64,000 nucleotides of DNA. Source: Oscarella lobularis (lineage: Eukaryota > Porifera > Homoscleromorpha > Homosclerophorida > Oscarellidae). Shown one piece after another: positions 47,287 through 58,141 of this stretch (its first letter is position 1; every line of letters starts with the position of its first letter). The stretch lies in contig NC_089189.1 in NCBI RefSeq assembly GCF_947507565.1, forward strand, positions 1,116,001-1,180,000, in the 5' to 3' direction. The notes beneath the pieces are model-generated. The model searched no databases. It was given only the letters and a program-made list of their open reading frames with translations, and was not told where the DNA came from. The position numbers were made by a program, and so were the translations under genes.

Positions 47287-49395
47287 TTATTCTCGCATTT
47301 GTTTCTGTAAACTGTTCGGCAGATAGACGGCCAGAAGCAGCGCTAAAAGATAAATAATAGAAAAGAGGTAAAACACCAAGTGATAATCAAAAGGAAAGCC
47401 TATGTCAATCGTTCCGCGGCTGATGCACCAAGCAAAAAATCGAGCCTCCAAACGTAGGAGCGAAAGACCTAAAAAGAAGAGTTAAAAAATGAAACTACAC
47501 TAAGTACGATTAGCGCGTGCCTCGTCAGAGCCGTTAGAGAAATAGAGAGACCGTTAATGGATCCGACCTGACGTTTCGGTACCGAATTATTGATCAGGAT
47601 AGATATCATAGCGAATCCGACCCCAATGAAAAGTCGCATCGGAAAGAGAACGATGACGAGAATAGTCCACAACAGAACGACACTAAGAAGACTGGTCAAT
47701 CACAAAAGGGAGATAAAAAATAGCATGATTGCCTTTCTATAGAGGGTATGGCCGACAGAAGGGCGACGGAGCAAACGCAGACAACGCAGCACACGTAGAA
47801 CGTCTAAACCTCGAACTCGGTCAAACGCGTGCGACGCATGAGATACGTTACCGTTAGAGGGCCCAGCTTTCTTTCCACCTAAATTAATTAGGTGTACATG
47901 CAATGGATTCTCGACGGGGCGAGCGTCACAATCTCACTTTGTACGTAAATGGTATTTGAACGGGAACCAAAAACACAGACATGACTGCTTGGCATATGCC
48001 GATTTCTTTCTCGCTGAAACCGAGACCACCTAGAAATATATACACTACTACTACTACTATTTTTTTCGATGCGAATCATCTCATTCACTTTAGCAAAGCC
48101 TAAATAGGGTAACGTCTATAACCCCTTTACCTCGAAACGGCTTTGTAGCCATCCACAAGCTCGTCAGCTCGCTGAAACCGATCACGGAAAAAGAGTAGAC
48201 GCAGTACGTCGCAACTGCCAACCTCGCTTCCTTCACTCTGTCATACAAACTCCCCAGAAATAATCTATACTTTTCATTCGATTCACCTTAGCAATGCAAT
48301 AACGGTCGCTTTGAGTTTCTTCACCGCATTCGCGCTGGCTCTTCTTGCTCGCTTTCCCAAGTTCATGAACCGCGTCCACACGCCGTTTTTCGCCGAAACG
48401 AGAACGACAGGCTCCGTCTCAGGGTCATCGGCAACGCTCTCGCGAGTCACTTCATTTGTGTCCATGACAACCAAGGCGACATCGTCGTCCTTCTTTGCGC
48501 TCAGATCTCTAAAAGCAATGTCACTCCGCTTATTTACACAACCTACTTTTCAATGTACCGTTTCTTCTTCTTCTTCTTCCTCTTTGACGTTTCCGGAAGA
48601 AAAAAGAAGACGATCGCAACGCCGATTAGATTGAGAAACGCGACCAGAGCGCTCGGCAAGAAATAGGGAAACGTTTCGAGGAGCCTTTCATTAATTAATT
48701 AAAAAATATTTTCTCGTCTATATGCATCTAACAAACGCGTACCCTTAGGAAAATGACCGGGGTACTGGCGGACGGGCTCCGCCAAAAGTCCTCCGATAGC
48801 CGAACCAAATATATGAGACCAACGCCCCACGAAGCCGAGACAAACGACATCCCTTTCGCTTGATTCGTATCGTCCGAAATGTCGGCGACAGTCGCCTTGC
48901 AAATGCCCAAGATCCCTTACACGTCAATGATATTATCAATACTTAATTCTCTAATTCTATTAGATACCTATACTCACCCTCGCTCGCACCGCTCAGTATT
49001 CGCGTTACCATTGCCCACGCTAGACCGGTTTGCGTGTTGGTGAAGGCGAACGTGAACGTGAACGACGACAATAGAGTCCCGCTGAGTAGAATCGACCATC
49101 GACGACCCTTCGTATCAGAGAGAGTTCCCCAAAAGTAGCTTTCTTTTTTGAAAAAAAAATCGAACTTAACTACCGTATCTTGAAGAAAAAAAAGGACTAC
49201 CTGCCCACAAATCGTCCAATGAAGAACGCAGAGGCGACAAGACCAGCGTAGTATCCTAGAAGAAAATCTTGGACGTTGGGCTAAATATAAAGAACGTTAT
49301 GTGCATATGTGCCTGCGTCTTCTTCTTGCACGAATTCTCCGTCGCGTTTAAATTTCTGCGAAAGACGATTGTGGGATCATGGGGAGAGAAATGAT

Positions 49396-49426
<31 letters not shown>

Positions 49427-49637
49427 TGACGTCGTCTCACCCTAACCAGCCAAGGCAAGAATGGAAACACCACGGAAATGGTCGAAGCGCTGGCTACCTA
49501 TAAGGCACAAGGAATCTTCAGTCTTCTCTCCACGCGATGGGTCTCTCTCTCACCATAATTGTGAACGATACGAGAACGACTAGCCAATTGACTGGTGTTG
49601 GCTTGGATATAGAAGTTTCCTTAGGCGATGCATCCAT
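47287..49637 (-). pseudogene. MFS transporter subtype C copy 1, probably inactive
   Basis: Same exon plan as the intact C gene at 60824-63345, with start at 49637 (MDASPKETSISKPTPVNWRVV). Two frame errors separate it from that copy. An extra TA near 48811 breaks GVGLIFGSAIGGLLAEP, and an extra A in the A-run near 47441 breaks GGSVFAWCISRG in the last TM helix. The first alone removes the last two thirds of the protein. An (ATTT)n tract at about 49390-49428, absent from the other copy, lies in the intron between exons 2 and 3. A sequencing error cannot be ruled out, but two independent shifts favour decay. Confidence 0.6.
49390..49428. repeat. (ATTT)n microsatellite
   Basis: About nine TTTA units in an intron of the C-type MFS copy 1. 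The matching intron near 63125 has only a short ATTTTATTTATG. Confidence 0.9.
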
Positions 49638-49968
49638 TCGGTGTCTCCGCGAGCTGCTAGAGGTCTGGAACGCGCAGAAACTTTGCGAGAAACTTCGACT
49701 GCAGTAGCGAGCGTGCGCTAGAACCTACAAACTTTATTGTTTTTTTATTGGTCACAGGCTCCTTTATTTTTTTGCAACTTTTGGTGTTGATATATTCGTG
49801 AAGTAGCAGCTACCTAAATCATTCAATCAGTCGAAGAGCATTAATTAATTAGCGATTTTTTGCTTGTCATCAACGCAGAAACGTTGATAAAGCACAGAAG
49901 TACAGAAAAAAATGATTTGGTGTACACACAAAACGCAAATTAGCAAAAACAATAAATAATAAGCATTC
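49638..49968. other. Spacer between C-type MFS copy 1 and the Thr/Pro-rich gene remnant
   Basis: No gene seen. It matches 63346-63762 except for small gaps; the second copy has about 90 extra bases near 63660-63750. Confidence 0.45.
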
Positions 49969-50737
49969 TCAAGCGCAATAGTCGCTCAGCCACGATCGGA
50001 ATTCGCGTCGAAACTCATCTTCCACTCCAGAAAGTCCTCTCTAAACTGAGCAACTAGAAATAGAAACAAAATCGACTCAGAAACGACAAAACGCCGAGCA
50101 GTAAACTAACCCAAATCAGGAGTGATTGTGGTATTCGTTGGAAGTTCTGTAAACGGAAGACTGACCGTTGGAGAGGGCGTCACGGTAAGCTTTTCTGTAG
50201 TCGGAGGAATAGTTGTCACCCCTGGAGATGGACTGGTAGTAGAACCTTCTGTTGTTATTACATCGTCATCAGTTGTTAGTGAAACTGTAGGCTCTTTTGT
50301 ATTTGGAGGAATTGTTGTCACCCCTGGAGGTGAACTGGTAGTAGAACTTTCACATCGTTATCAGTTGTTAGTAAAACAGTAGGCTCCTTCGTAGTTGGAG
50401 GAATTGCTGTCACCCCTGGAGGTGGATTTGTAGTAGAACCTGCAGTAGTCGGAGGATTTGTCGTCACTCCAGGAGTAGTGGAACCATCTATTATTATACC
50501 AGGATTAGTCGTTACTTGAGCAGTAGGCGCATTCGTAGTTGGAGGATTCGTCGTCACTCCAGGAGGTGGATTAGTAGTAGACTCATCTATTATTACTATC
50601 TCATCAGTCGTCAGTGGCTCCTGCGTAGTTGGAGGATTCGTCGTCACTCCAGAAGGGGGATTAGTAGTAGACTCATTTATTATTACTATCTCATCAGTCG
50701 TCAGTGGCTCCGGCGTAGTTGGAGGATTCGTCGTCAT
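49969..50737 (-). pseudogene. Thr/Pro-rich mucin-like gene, copy 1, truncated and frameshifted
   Basis: Encodes repeats of the form TTNPPTTxEPLTTDEIVI and PPPGVTTNPPTT, typical of heavily O-glycosylated stalks. A 10-nt deletion near 50350 shifts frame between repeats. Another 10-nt deletion near 50007, relative to 63791, cuts the C-terminal exon, which in the other copy reads EDFLEWKMSFDAWKSEFRSW. The 5' side ends abruptly at about 50735 where MFS spacer sequence begins (compare 54705), so the original start is missing. The full protein's identity is unknown. Confidence 0.6.
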
Positions 50738-50866
50738 CGCGGCATGTACAATCAGACAGAAGACTGAGCTTAGACGCAGATACCCTTTACACTAAGAGCA
50801 CGTAAGCCTATATGTGCACGAATCGACTTGAGCTTTATCGGCGGCAGCCGAGCATTGATATTCTGA

Positions 50867-53383
50867 TTATTCTCTTTTCTGCTTCTGTAGACTGTTCGGT
50901 AGATTTACCGACAGAAGCAGCGATGCGAGATACACGAGTGAGAATAAATAAAATGCGAAGTGGTAATCGAGGGGAAATCCTATGTGCTTCGCACCTTCGT
51001 CGATGCTCCACGCGAACAGAGAGGTTCCAAAGGACGGAGCTAGCATTCTAGAAACAGTGCGAACGTGTCTATTCATAATGAGATATGCAGGGAGCAACCG
51101 CGGCGTACCTAGCGATACTGGATAGTGAAATGGCGAGACCGTTGACGGCACCGACGTGCTGCTTCGGCACCGAATTGTTGATGAAAAGAAACACCATGAT
51201 GAGAAGAGCGCCCAGGCAGAACTCTGCTAGAGTGAAACAGATAAAAATAGCTGGCAATTGGAAGAAATCCCTAATAGTGCAATAATACTAATAAGGTTGA
51301 ACTGCTGCAATTGACTTGCCTTTTTATAGAAGAAAAAACGGGATTGATTGCAGTGATAAAAGCAGATCCGATGCAAGCTAGATGAAATGTCTGCATTTTC
51401 AAAAACAAGTGAAAAAATGCAGTGCTTTGCAAGAAACATTTTACCTTCAGACCGCCTAATTTTTTCTCAAGCTAAAGTGAATTATTGATATATATATAAT
51501 CGCGTTTCTTTGCTACAATCAATTACTCTGTGAAAAAAGAAAATTTGAAGAGGAATCTGCACAAGCGCTAGAACCGATAGAAAGACGCCGATTTTTCTAT
51601 CGGTGAAGTCAGTCCCTCCTCATCAAAAAACAGAAATCTCAGTCACGCAGTATAAATTTGCATGGGCAAAGGAGATATGGGAACAATAAATAGCGTCGAT
51701 ACCAACCTCTGTAAGTCTTAGTTGCCATCCACAAGATCGTTAACTCCTCCCAACCAACTAAACAGAAGCCAACAAGAAAGTAGAGGAAAACGGCCATTCT
51801 GGCTTCGTATATCCTAGAACAGTTGTCACATTTATCATCCTAATAGCACGATTTTATGCTTACTTTAGTATACTCCACCAGGTCGAATTTTTCATTGCAG
51901 AAAAACAAGCGTGTCTCGCTCGTCTTCCGATGTCGCAAAGTCGGCGTAAACACGACACTGGCTCCGACTCGTTTTCCGTACGAACTTCCGTCTTCTCCAT
52001 GTGAACTGAACCGTAGTCTTCAGCGCCTTTACTCTTTATACGATTAAGGACAATGGTCTCTTTCTCCGCTTCATTGTACGGAGAGCTCCTATATTGTGAG
52101 AGAAACATGCATGCAAAAAAATTAATACGGCGCTCGTCGTTCTCCGGGCACCTTTTTTTCGAAGTTTCAGGCAGAAAACAATATACGACAACGACGCAGA
52201 TCAGAAGGAGGGAAGCGGTTACAGCGGATGGCAGAAAATATGGAAAAGTTCGAAGAAATCCTATAGCACCGCCACCAGAAGCACACTTTAATACTTTCTT
52301 TCGTTCGCGAGTTGCTCAACTTACTCCAAGAGAACGCATTAGGATACTGTCGAACAGGCTCGGCAAGGATGCCACCGAGAGCCGGACCAATCCTAAACCC
52401 AAATCCCCAGGCGACGGTGACGACTGTTATTCCTTTGGCCTGGTTTGAATCGTCGGAAACGTCAGCTATAGCCGCCTTGGACACAGCGACTACTCCTAAA
52501 CGAAATAAATTGCCTCAGGTGATCCAATGAGATAATATTATAGGGAAGAAATTTACAAATACCGTAGTCTCATTGAACTTAATTCGGAACATAACTAAAT
52601 GCAATAGCGGGCCTAATTTATGCTCCTTTCACCGTTGCTTGCTCCGCTTAGTGCCCTCATCACCAGCGCCCACGGAAGGCCTGTGTACGTATTCGTGAAT
52701 CCAAACAGAAAGGTGAAGACTGCCAGAGCTGTTGCACTTAGAAGTATCGCCAGTCGACGACTTTTCTTATCCGCTAGAAGCCCCCAGAAATAGCTAAACA
52801 TCACAAAAAGAAATGCATGTATGTCTGTATTTATATTGACGCACCCCTCCAAATACTCACCTTCCCACAAATTGACCAACGAAGTACGCAGAGGCTATAA
52901 GCCCAGTATAGTATCCTAAAAAAGTAAGAGTTGCTCACGTTCGAGACAGTTCCTATATAGAGACTAAGCTACGCGCGAAGAGTTTCTCTCTTTAGAAACT
53001 AAACAAAAAAACGTACCGGATGTGCGCGTGATACAATTTTTATCTCAACAGAAAAAGATGGACTATATATATATATTCTCACTGTACCTTTGTCTTCTGA
53101 CTGCACAAATTCTCCGTCAACTCTAAATTTCTACGCGCAAAAAGAGAAACGGCTTGAATTCAAGACGACCTTGTCTCTCCTTTAGCACTTACTCTGACCA
53201 TCCATGGCAGGTAAGGAAAGGCGACAGAAGTCGTTGATGTTGTTGCTGCCTATAGAAAAGTATACAGATAGCTAGCACGTTTACTCTGCCCGGCCGTTAA
53301 CGAACCACAATCGCGAAGGAGACTAGAACTACGCGCCAGTTGACAGGCGTTGGTTCAGTGTCAGCTTTCGACTGGCTCTTCAT
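50867..53383 (-). CDS. MFS transporter, ZIFL-like, subtype B copy 2
   Basis: Start at 53383 (MKSQSKADTEPTPVNWRVV), stop at 50867. All exons of the B type are present with intact frames, including WGLLADKKSRRLAIL, GGILAEPVRQYPN, DDYGSVHMEKTEV-like loop residues and INNSVPKQHVGAVNGLAI. Differences from copy 1 include TVAWGFGFRIGPAL in place of AVAWGVGFMIGPAL and DFTDRKIGVF in place of SFTERKIGVF. One intron carries a TACCGTA insertion (52560-52566) missing from the other three copies. About 12 TM helices; substrate unknown. Confidence 0.72.
52560..52566. other. TA-CCG-TA, possible mariner-type excision footprint
   Basis: The B-type copies at 46235, 56527 and 59801 read AAATAGTCTC here. This copy reads AAATACCGTAGTCTC. 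The extra bases equal the terminal CCG of the MITE at 61590 plus a duplicated TA. Confidence 0.5.
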
Positions 53384-53625
53384 ATCTCCACACGCGCTGA
53401 TTTCAACAAATAGAATAAATATTTATGAAAGTCAGGATGCCAATGATACAACGTCATCGCGACGCGTAGCCACGAAGCTCCTCTACCACTTCGTGACGAA
53501 AACCTCGTCTATTTTTATTTATAAACGCGGAGCCCCACAAAAACGCCAAAAAATTATGTATTTAATGATATCTAAAACCTGATGATGTTTGTTCCAATGA
53601 CATTATTCTCGCTTTTGTTTCTGAC

Positions 53626-54540
53626 ACTAATTACGATTAGCACCTACCTCGTCAGAGCCCGTTAGAGAAATAGAGAGACCGTTGATGGATCCGATCTGAC
53701 GTTTCGGTATCAAATTATTGATCACGAAAAGTCGCATCGAAAAGAGAACGATAACCCTGAACAAAACGACACTAGGACGGGAGCACGATCACCAATAACT
53801 CTTTTTTATATTTTAATTCTACTCACCCTCGCTCGCACCGCTCAGTATTCGCGTTACCCATTGCCCATGGAAGGCCCGTGTGAGTATTTGTGAATCCAAA
53901 CAGAAAGGTGAAGACTGCCAGAGTAGTTCCACTTGAAAGGATTGTAAGTCGACGACTTTTCTTATCCGCGAGAAGCCCCCAGAAATAGCTAGAACCAGAA
54001 GAAATCAATCTGCACATATCGTACCTTCTCCCCACTGCGCGCCTTCCCACGAACTGACCAACAAAGTATGCCGAGGCCACAAGCCCAGCGTAGTATCCTA
54101 AGAGAAGCAAAGAGGCTTGAATTTTAATTCTGTCTTATACCGAAACTTAGCATGTAGCTAAGCCGTTTAGATTGGGAACCTGTTCCGACTCTGAAGTGTG
54201 AGTATGTGTGCGCAACGAAAATGGTAGGTGACTCACTCACTCACTCGTTCACTGTACCTGTGTCTTCTGACTGTACAAACTCTCCGTCGACTCTAAATTT
54301 CTACGCGCAAAAAAAAGTTTTCCAAGCGAATGTCTTTTTTCCAATAGCACTTACTCTGACCATCCATGGCAGGTAAGGAAAGACCATAGAAATCGTCGAC
54401 GCTGTTGTCACCTATAGAAAGACACTTAGGTACGTTTACTCGGCTGAGCCGTAGTCGCGAACCAAAATTGCAAAAGAGACTAGAACTACTCGCCAGTTGA
54501 CAGGCGTCGGTTCAGAGCCGACTTTCGGTAGATGCTCCTT
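53626..54540 (-). pseudogene. Chimeric MFS remnant: C-type 3' part joined to A-type 5' part
   Basis: Positions 53626-53857 come from a C-type gene with large deletions. From about 53858 to 54540 the sequence is A-type (YYAGLVASAYFVGQFVGR, SYFWGLLADKKSRRLTIL, exons 1-3). The junction lies inside the exon encoding TGLPWA...; one extra C there shifts frame, giving MGNANTERCERG in place of MVTRILSGASEG. The A-type start codon is also lost: the GGGCTCCCCATA stretch seen at 44252 is missing near 54531. Not expected to make a transporter. Confidence 0.65.
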
Positions 54541-54836
54541 CAGAAAACCCTAAAATGAGAATGTATGAGAAGGAGGCAGACTGTTCAAACCTTTGCAATC
54601 GGGCTCGTCTTTCGCAGTCAATTACAAGCGCCACAGCAGTGCCGTTCTAGGTGCCAACGATCTACCGGATCTATACGGGAGGTGCATACTTCCGGTACCG
54701 TAATCATCGCGGCATGTACAATGAGACAGAAGACTGAGCTTAGACGCAGATAACCTTTACACTAAGAGCACGTAAGCCTATATGTGCACGAATCGACTTG
54801 AGCTTTATCGGCGGCAGCCGAGCATTGATATTCTGA

Positions 54837-55453
54837 TTATTCTCTTTTCTGCTTCTGTAGACTGTTCGGTAGATTTACCGACAGAAGCAGCGATGCGAGA
54901 TACACGAGTGAGAATAAATAAAATGCGAAGTGGTAATCGAGAGGAAATCCTATTTGCGTCGCACCTTCGTCGATGCTCCACGCGAACAGAGAGGTTCCAA
55001 AGGACGGAGCTAGCATTCTAGAAACAGTGCGAACGTGCCTATTCATAATGAGACACGCAGGGAGAAACCGCGGGCGTACCTAGCGATACTGGATAGCGAA
55101 ATGGCGAGACCGTTGACGGCACCGACGTGCTGCTTCGGCACCGAATTGTTGATGAAAAGAAACACCATGATGTGAAGAGCGCCCAGGCAGAACCCCGTTA
55201 GAGTGAAACTGATAAAAAGAGCTGGCAATTGGAAGAAATCCCTAATATTGCAATAGTACTAATAAGGTTGAACTGCTGCAATTGACTTGCCTTTCTATAG
55301 AAGAAAAAACGGGATTGATTGCACTGATAAGAGCAGATCCGATGCAAGCTAGATGAAATGTCTGCATTTTCAAAAATAAGTGAAAAATGCAGTGCTTTGG
55401 AAGAAACAATTTACCTTCAGACCGCCTAATTTTTTCTCAAGCTAAAGTGAATT

Positions 55454-55484
<31 letters not shown>

Positions 55485-57333
55485 ATCGCGCTTCTTTGCT
55501 ACAATCAATTACTCTGTGAAAAAAGAAAATTTGAAGAGGAATCTGCACCAGCGCTAGAACCGATTGAACGATGCCGATTTTTCTTTCGGTGAAGCCAGTC
55601 CCTCCTTATCAAAAAAACAGAAATCTCAGTCATGCATGGGCAAAGGAGATATGGGAACAATAAATAGCGTAGATGCCAACCTCTGTAAGTCTCAGTTGCC
55701 ATCCACAAGATCGTTAACTCCTCCAAACCAACTGTACAGAAGCTAACAAGAAAGTAGAGGAAAAGGGCCATTCTGGCTTCGTATATCCTAGAACAGTTGT
55801 CACATTTATCATCCTAATAGCACGATTATTTTTGCTTACTTTAGTATACTCCACCAGGTCGAATTTTTCATTGCAGAAAAACAAGCGTGTCTCGCTCGTC
55901 TTCCGACGTCGCAAAGTCGGCGTAAACACGACACTGGCTCCGACTTGGCGTCGTTTTCCATGCGAACTTCCGTCTTCTCCATGTGAACTGAGCCGTAGTC
56001 CTCAGCGCCTTTACTCTTTATACGATTAAGGACAATGTTCTCTTTCTCCGCTTCATTGTACGGAGAGCTCCTAAACATGCATGCAAAAATATACGGCGCT
56101 CGTCGTTTTACGGGCACCTTTTTTTCGAAGTTTCAGGCAGAAAACAATATACGACAACGACGCCGATCAGAAGGAGGGAAGCGGTTACAGCGGATGGCAG
56201 AAAATATGGAAAGGTTCGAAGAAATCCTATAGCACCGCCACCAGAAGCACACTTTAATACTTTCTTTCGTTCGCGAGCTGCTCAACTTACTCCAAGAGAA
56301 CGTATTCGGATACTGTCGAACAGGCTCGGCAAGGATGCCACCGAGAGCCGGACCAATCATAAACCCAACTCCCCAGGCGACGGCGACGACTGTTATTCCT
56401 TTGGCCTGGTTTGAATCGTCGGAAACGTCAGCAATAGCCGCCTTGGACACAGCGAGTACTCCTAAACGAAATAAATTGCCTCAGGTGATCCAATGAGATA
56501 ATATTGTAGGGAAGAAATTTATAAATAGTCTCATTGAACTTAATACGGAACATAACTAAACGCAGTTGAATACTGGGAAAGCAACGGCCTAATTTATGCT
56601 CCTTTTACCGTTGCTTGCTCCGCTTAGTGCCCTCATCACCAGTGCCCATGGAAGGCCTGTGTGCGTATTCGTGAATCCAAACAGAAAGGTGAAGACTGCC
56701 AGAGCTGTTGCACTTAGAAGTATCGCCAGTCGACGACTTTTCTTATCCGCTAGAAGCCCCCAGAAATAGCTAAACATCACAAAAAGAAATACGTCTATAT
56801 TTATATTGGCGCACCCCTCCAAATACTCACCTTCCCACAAATTGACCAACAAAGTACGCAGAGGCTATAAGCCCAGTATAGTATCCTAAAAAGTAAGAGT
56901 TGCTCACATTCGAGACAGTTCCTATATGGAGACTATGCTACGCGTGAAAAGTTTCGAAACTAAAAAAAAACGTATGTACGCGTGATGCAATTCTTTCATC
57001 TCAACAGAAAAAGATGGACTATATATTCTCACTGTACCTTTGTCTTCTGACTGAACAAATTCTCTGTCAATCTTAAATTTCTACGGGCAAAAAGAGAAAC
57101 GGCTTGAATTCAAGAGGACCTCGTTTCTCCTTTAGCACTTACTCTGACCATCCATGGCAGGTAAGGAAATGCGACAGAAATCGTTGATGCCGTTGCTGCC
57201 TATAGAAAAGTATACAGATAGCTCGCACGTTTACTCTGCCCGGCCGTTAACGAACAACAATCGCGAAGGATACTAGAACTACGCGCCAGTTGACAGGCGT
57301 TGGTTCAGTGTCAGCTTTTGACTGGCTCTTCAT
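54837..57333 (-). CDS. MFS transporter, ZIFL-like, subtype B copy 3
   Basis: Start at 57333, stop at 54837 (NSLQKQKRE). Exons match the other B copies and frames are open: FPYLPWMVR, WGLLADKKSRRLAIL, GFTNTHTGLPWALVMRAL, SKAAIADVSDDSNQAKG, GGILAEPVRQYPN, WWSILK, FINNSVPKQHVGAVNGLAI. A TA dinucleotide run at about 55458-55483 expands one intron. The last exon reads EGATQIGFPLDY where others read EGAKHIGFPLDY. Function as for the other copies. Confidence 0.72.
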
Positions 57334-57544
57334 ATCTCGATACGTTGATTTCAACAAATAGAATAAATATTTATGAAAGTGAGGATGCCAATGATATAAC
57401 GTCATCGCGACGTGTCACCACGAAGCTCCTCTACCCCTTCGTGACGAAAACCTCCTCTATTTTTATTTATAAACGCGAAGCCCCGAAATTATGTAATTTA
57501 ATGATATCTAAAACCTGATGATGTTTGTTTCGAAAACGTTCGTC

Positions 57545-57888
57545 CAATGACATCATTCTCGCTTTTGTTTCTGTAAACTGTTCGGCAGATAGACAGACGG
57601 CCAGAAGCAGCGCTAAAAGATAAATAATAGAAAAGAGGTAAAAGACCAAGTGAATAATCAAAAGGAAAGCCTATGTCGACGCCTTTTTCCAATAGCACTT
57701 ACTCTGACCATCCATGGCAGGTAAGGAAAGACCATAGAAATCGTCGACGCTGTTGTCACCTATAGAAAGACACTTAGGTACGTTTACTCGGCTGAGCCGT
57801 AGTCGCGAACCAAAATTGCAAAAGAAACTAGAACTACTCGCCAGTTGACAGGCGTCGGTTCAGAGCCGACTTTCGGTGGGCTCCCCAT
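57545..57888 (-). pseudogene. Short MFS remnant: C-type last exon fused to A-type exons 1-2
   Basis: Positions 57545-57675 match the last C-type exon (DYHLVFYLFSIIYLLALLL region, with frame errors). At about 57676 the sequence switches to the A-type intron before exon 3, followed by A-type exon 2 and exon 1, with start codon at 57888 (MGSPPKVGSEPTPVNWRVV). Everything between is deleted. It marks an unequal exchange or deletion between neighbouring A and C genes. Confidence 0.65.
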
Positions 57889-58141
57889 ATGCTCCTTCAG
57901 AAAACGCTAAAAGGAGAATCTATGAGGAGACAGACTGTTCAAACCTTTGCAATCGGGCTCGTTTTTCGCAGTCAATTACAAGCGCCACAGCAGTGCCGTT
58001 GTTGGTGCCAACGATACCGGATCTATACGGGAGGTGCATACTTTCGGGTACTGTAATCATTGCGGGGCATGTACAATGAGACAGAAGACTGAGCTATATG
58101 CACGAATCGACTTGAGCTTTATCCGAGCATTGGTATTCTGA

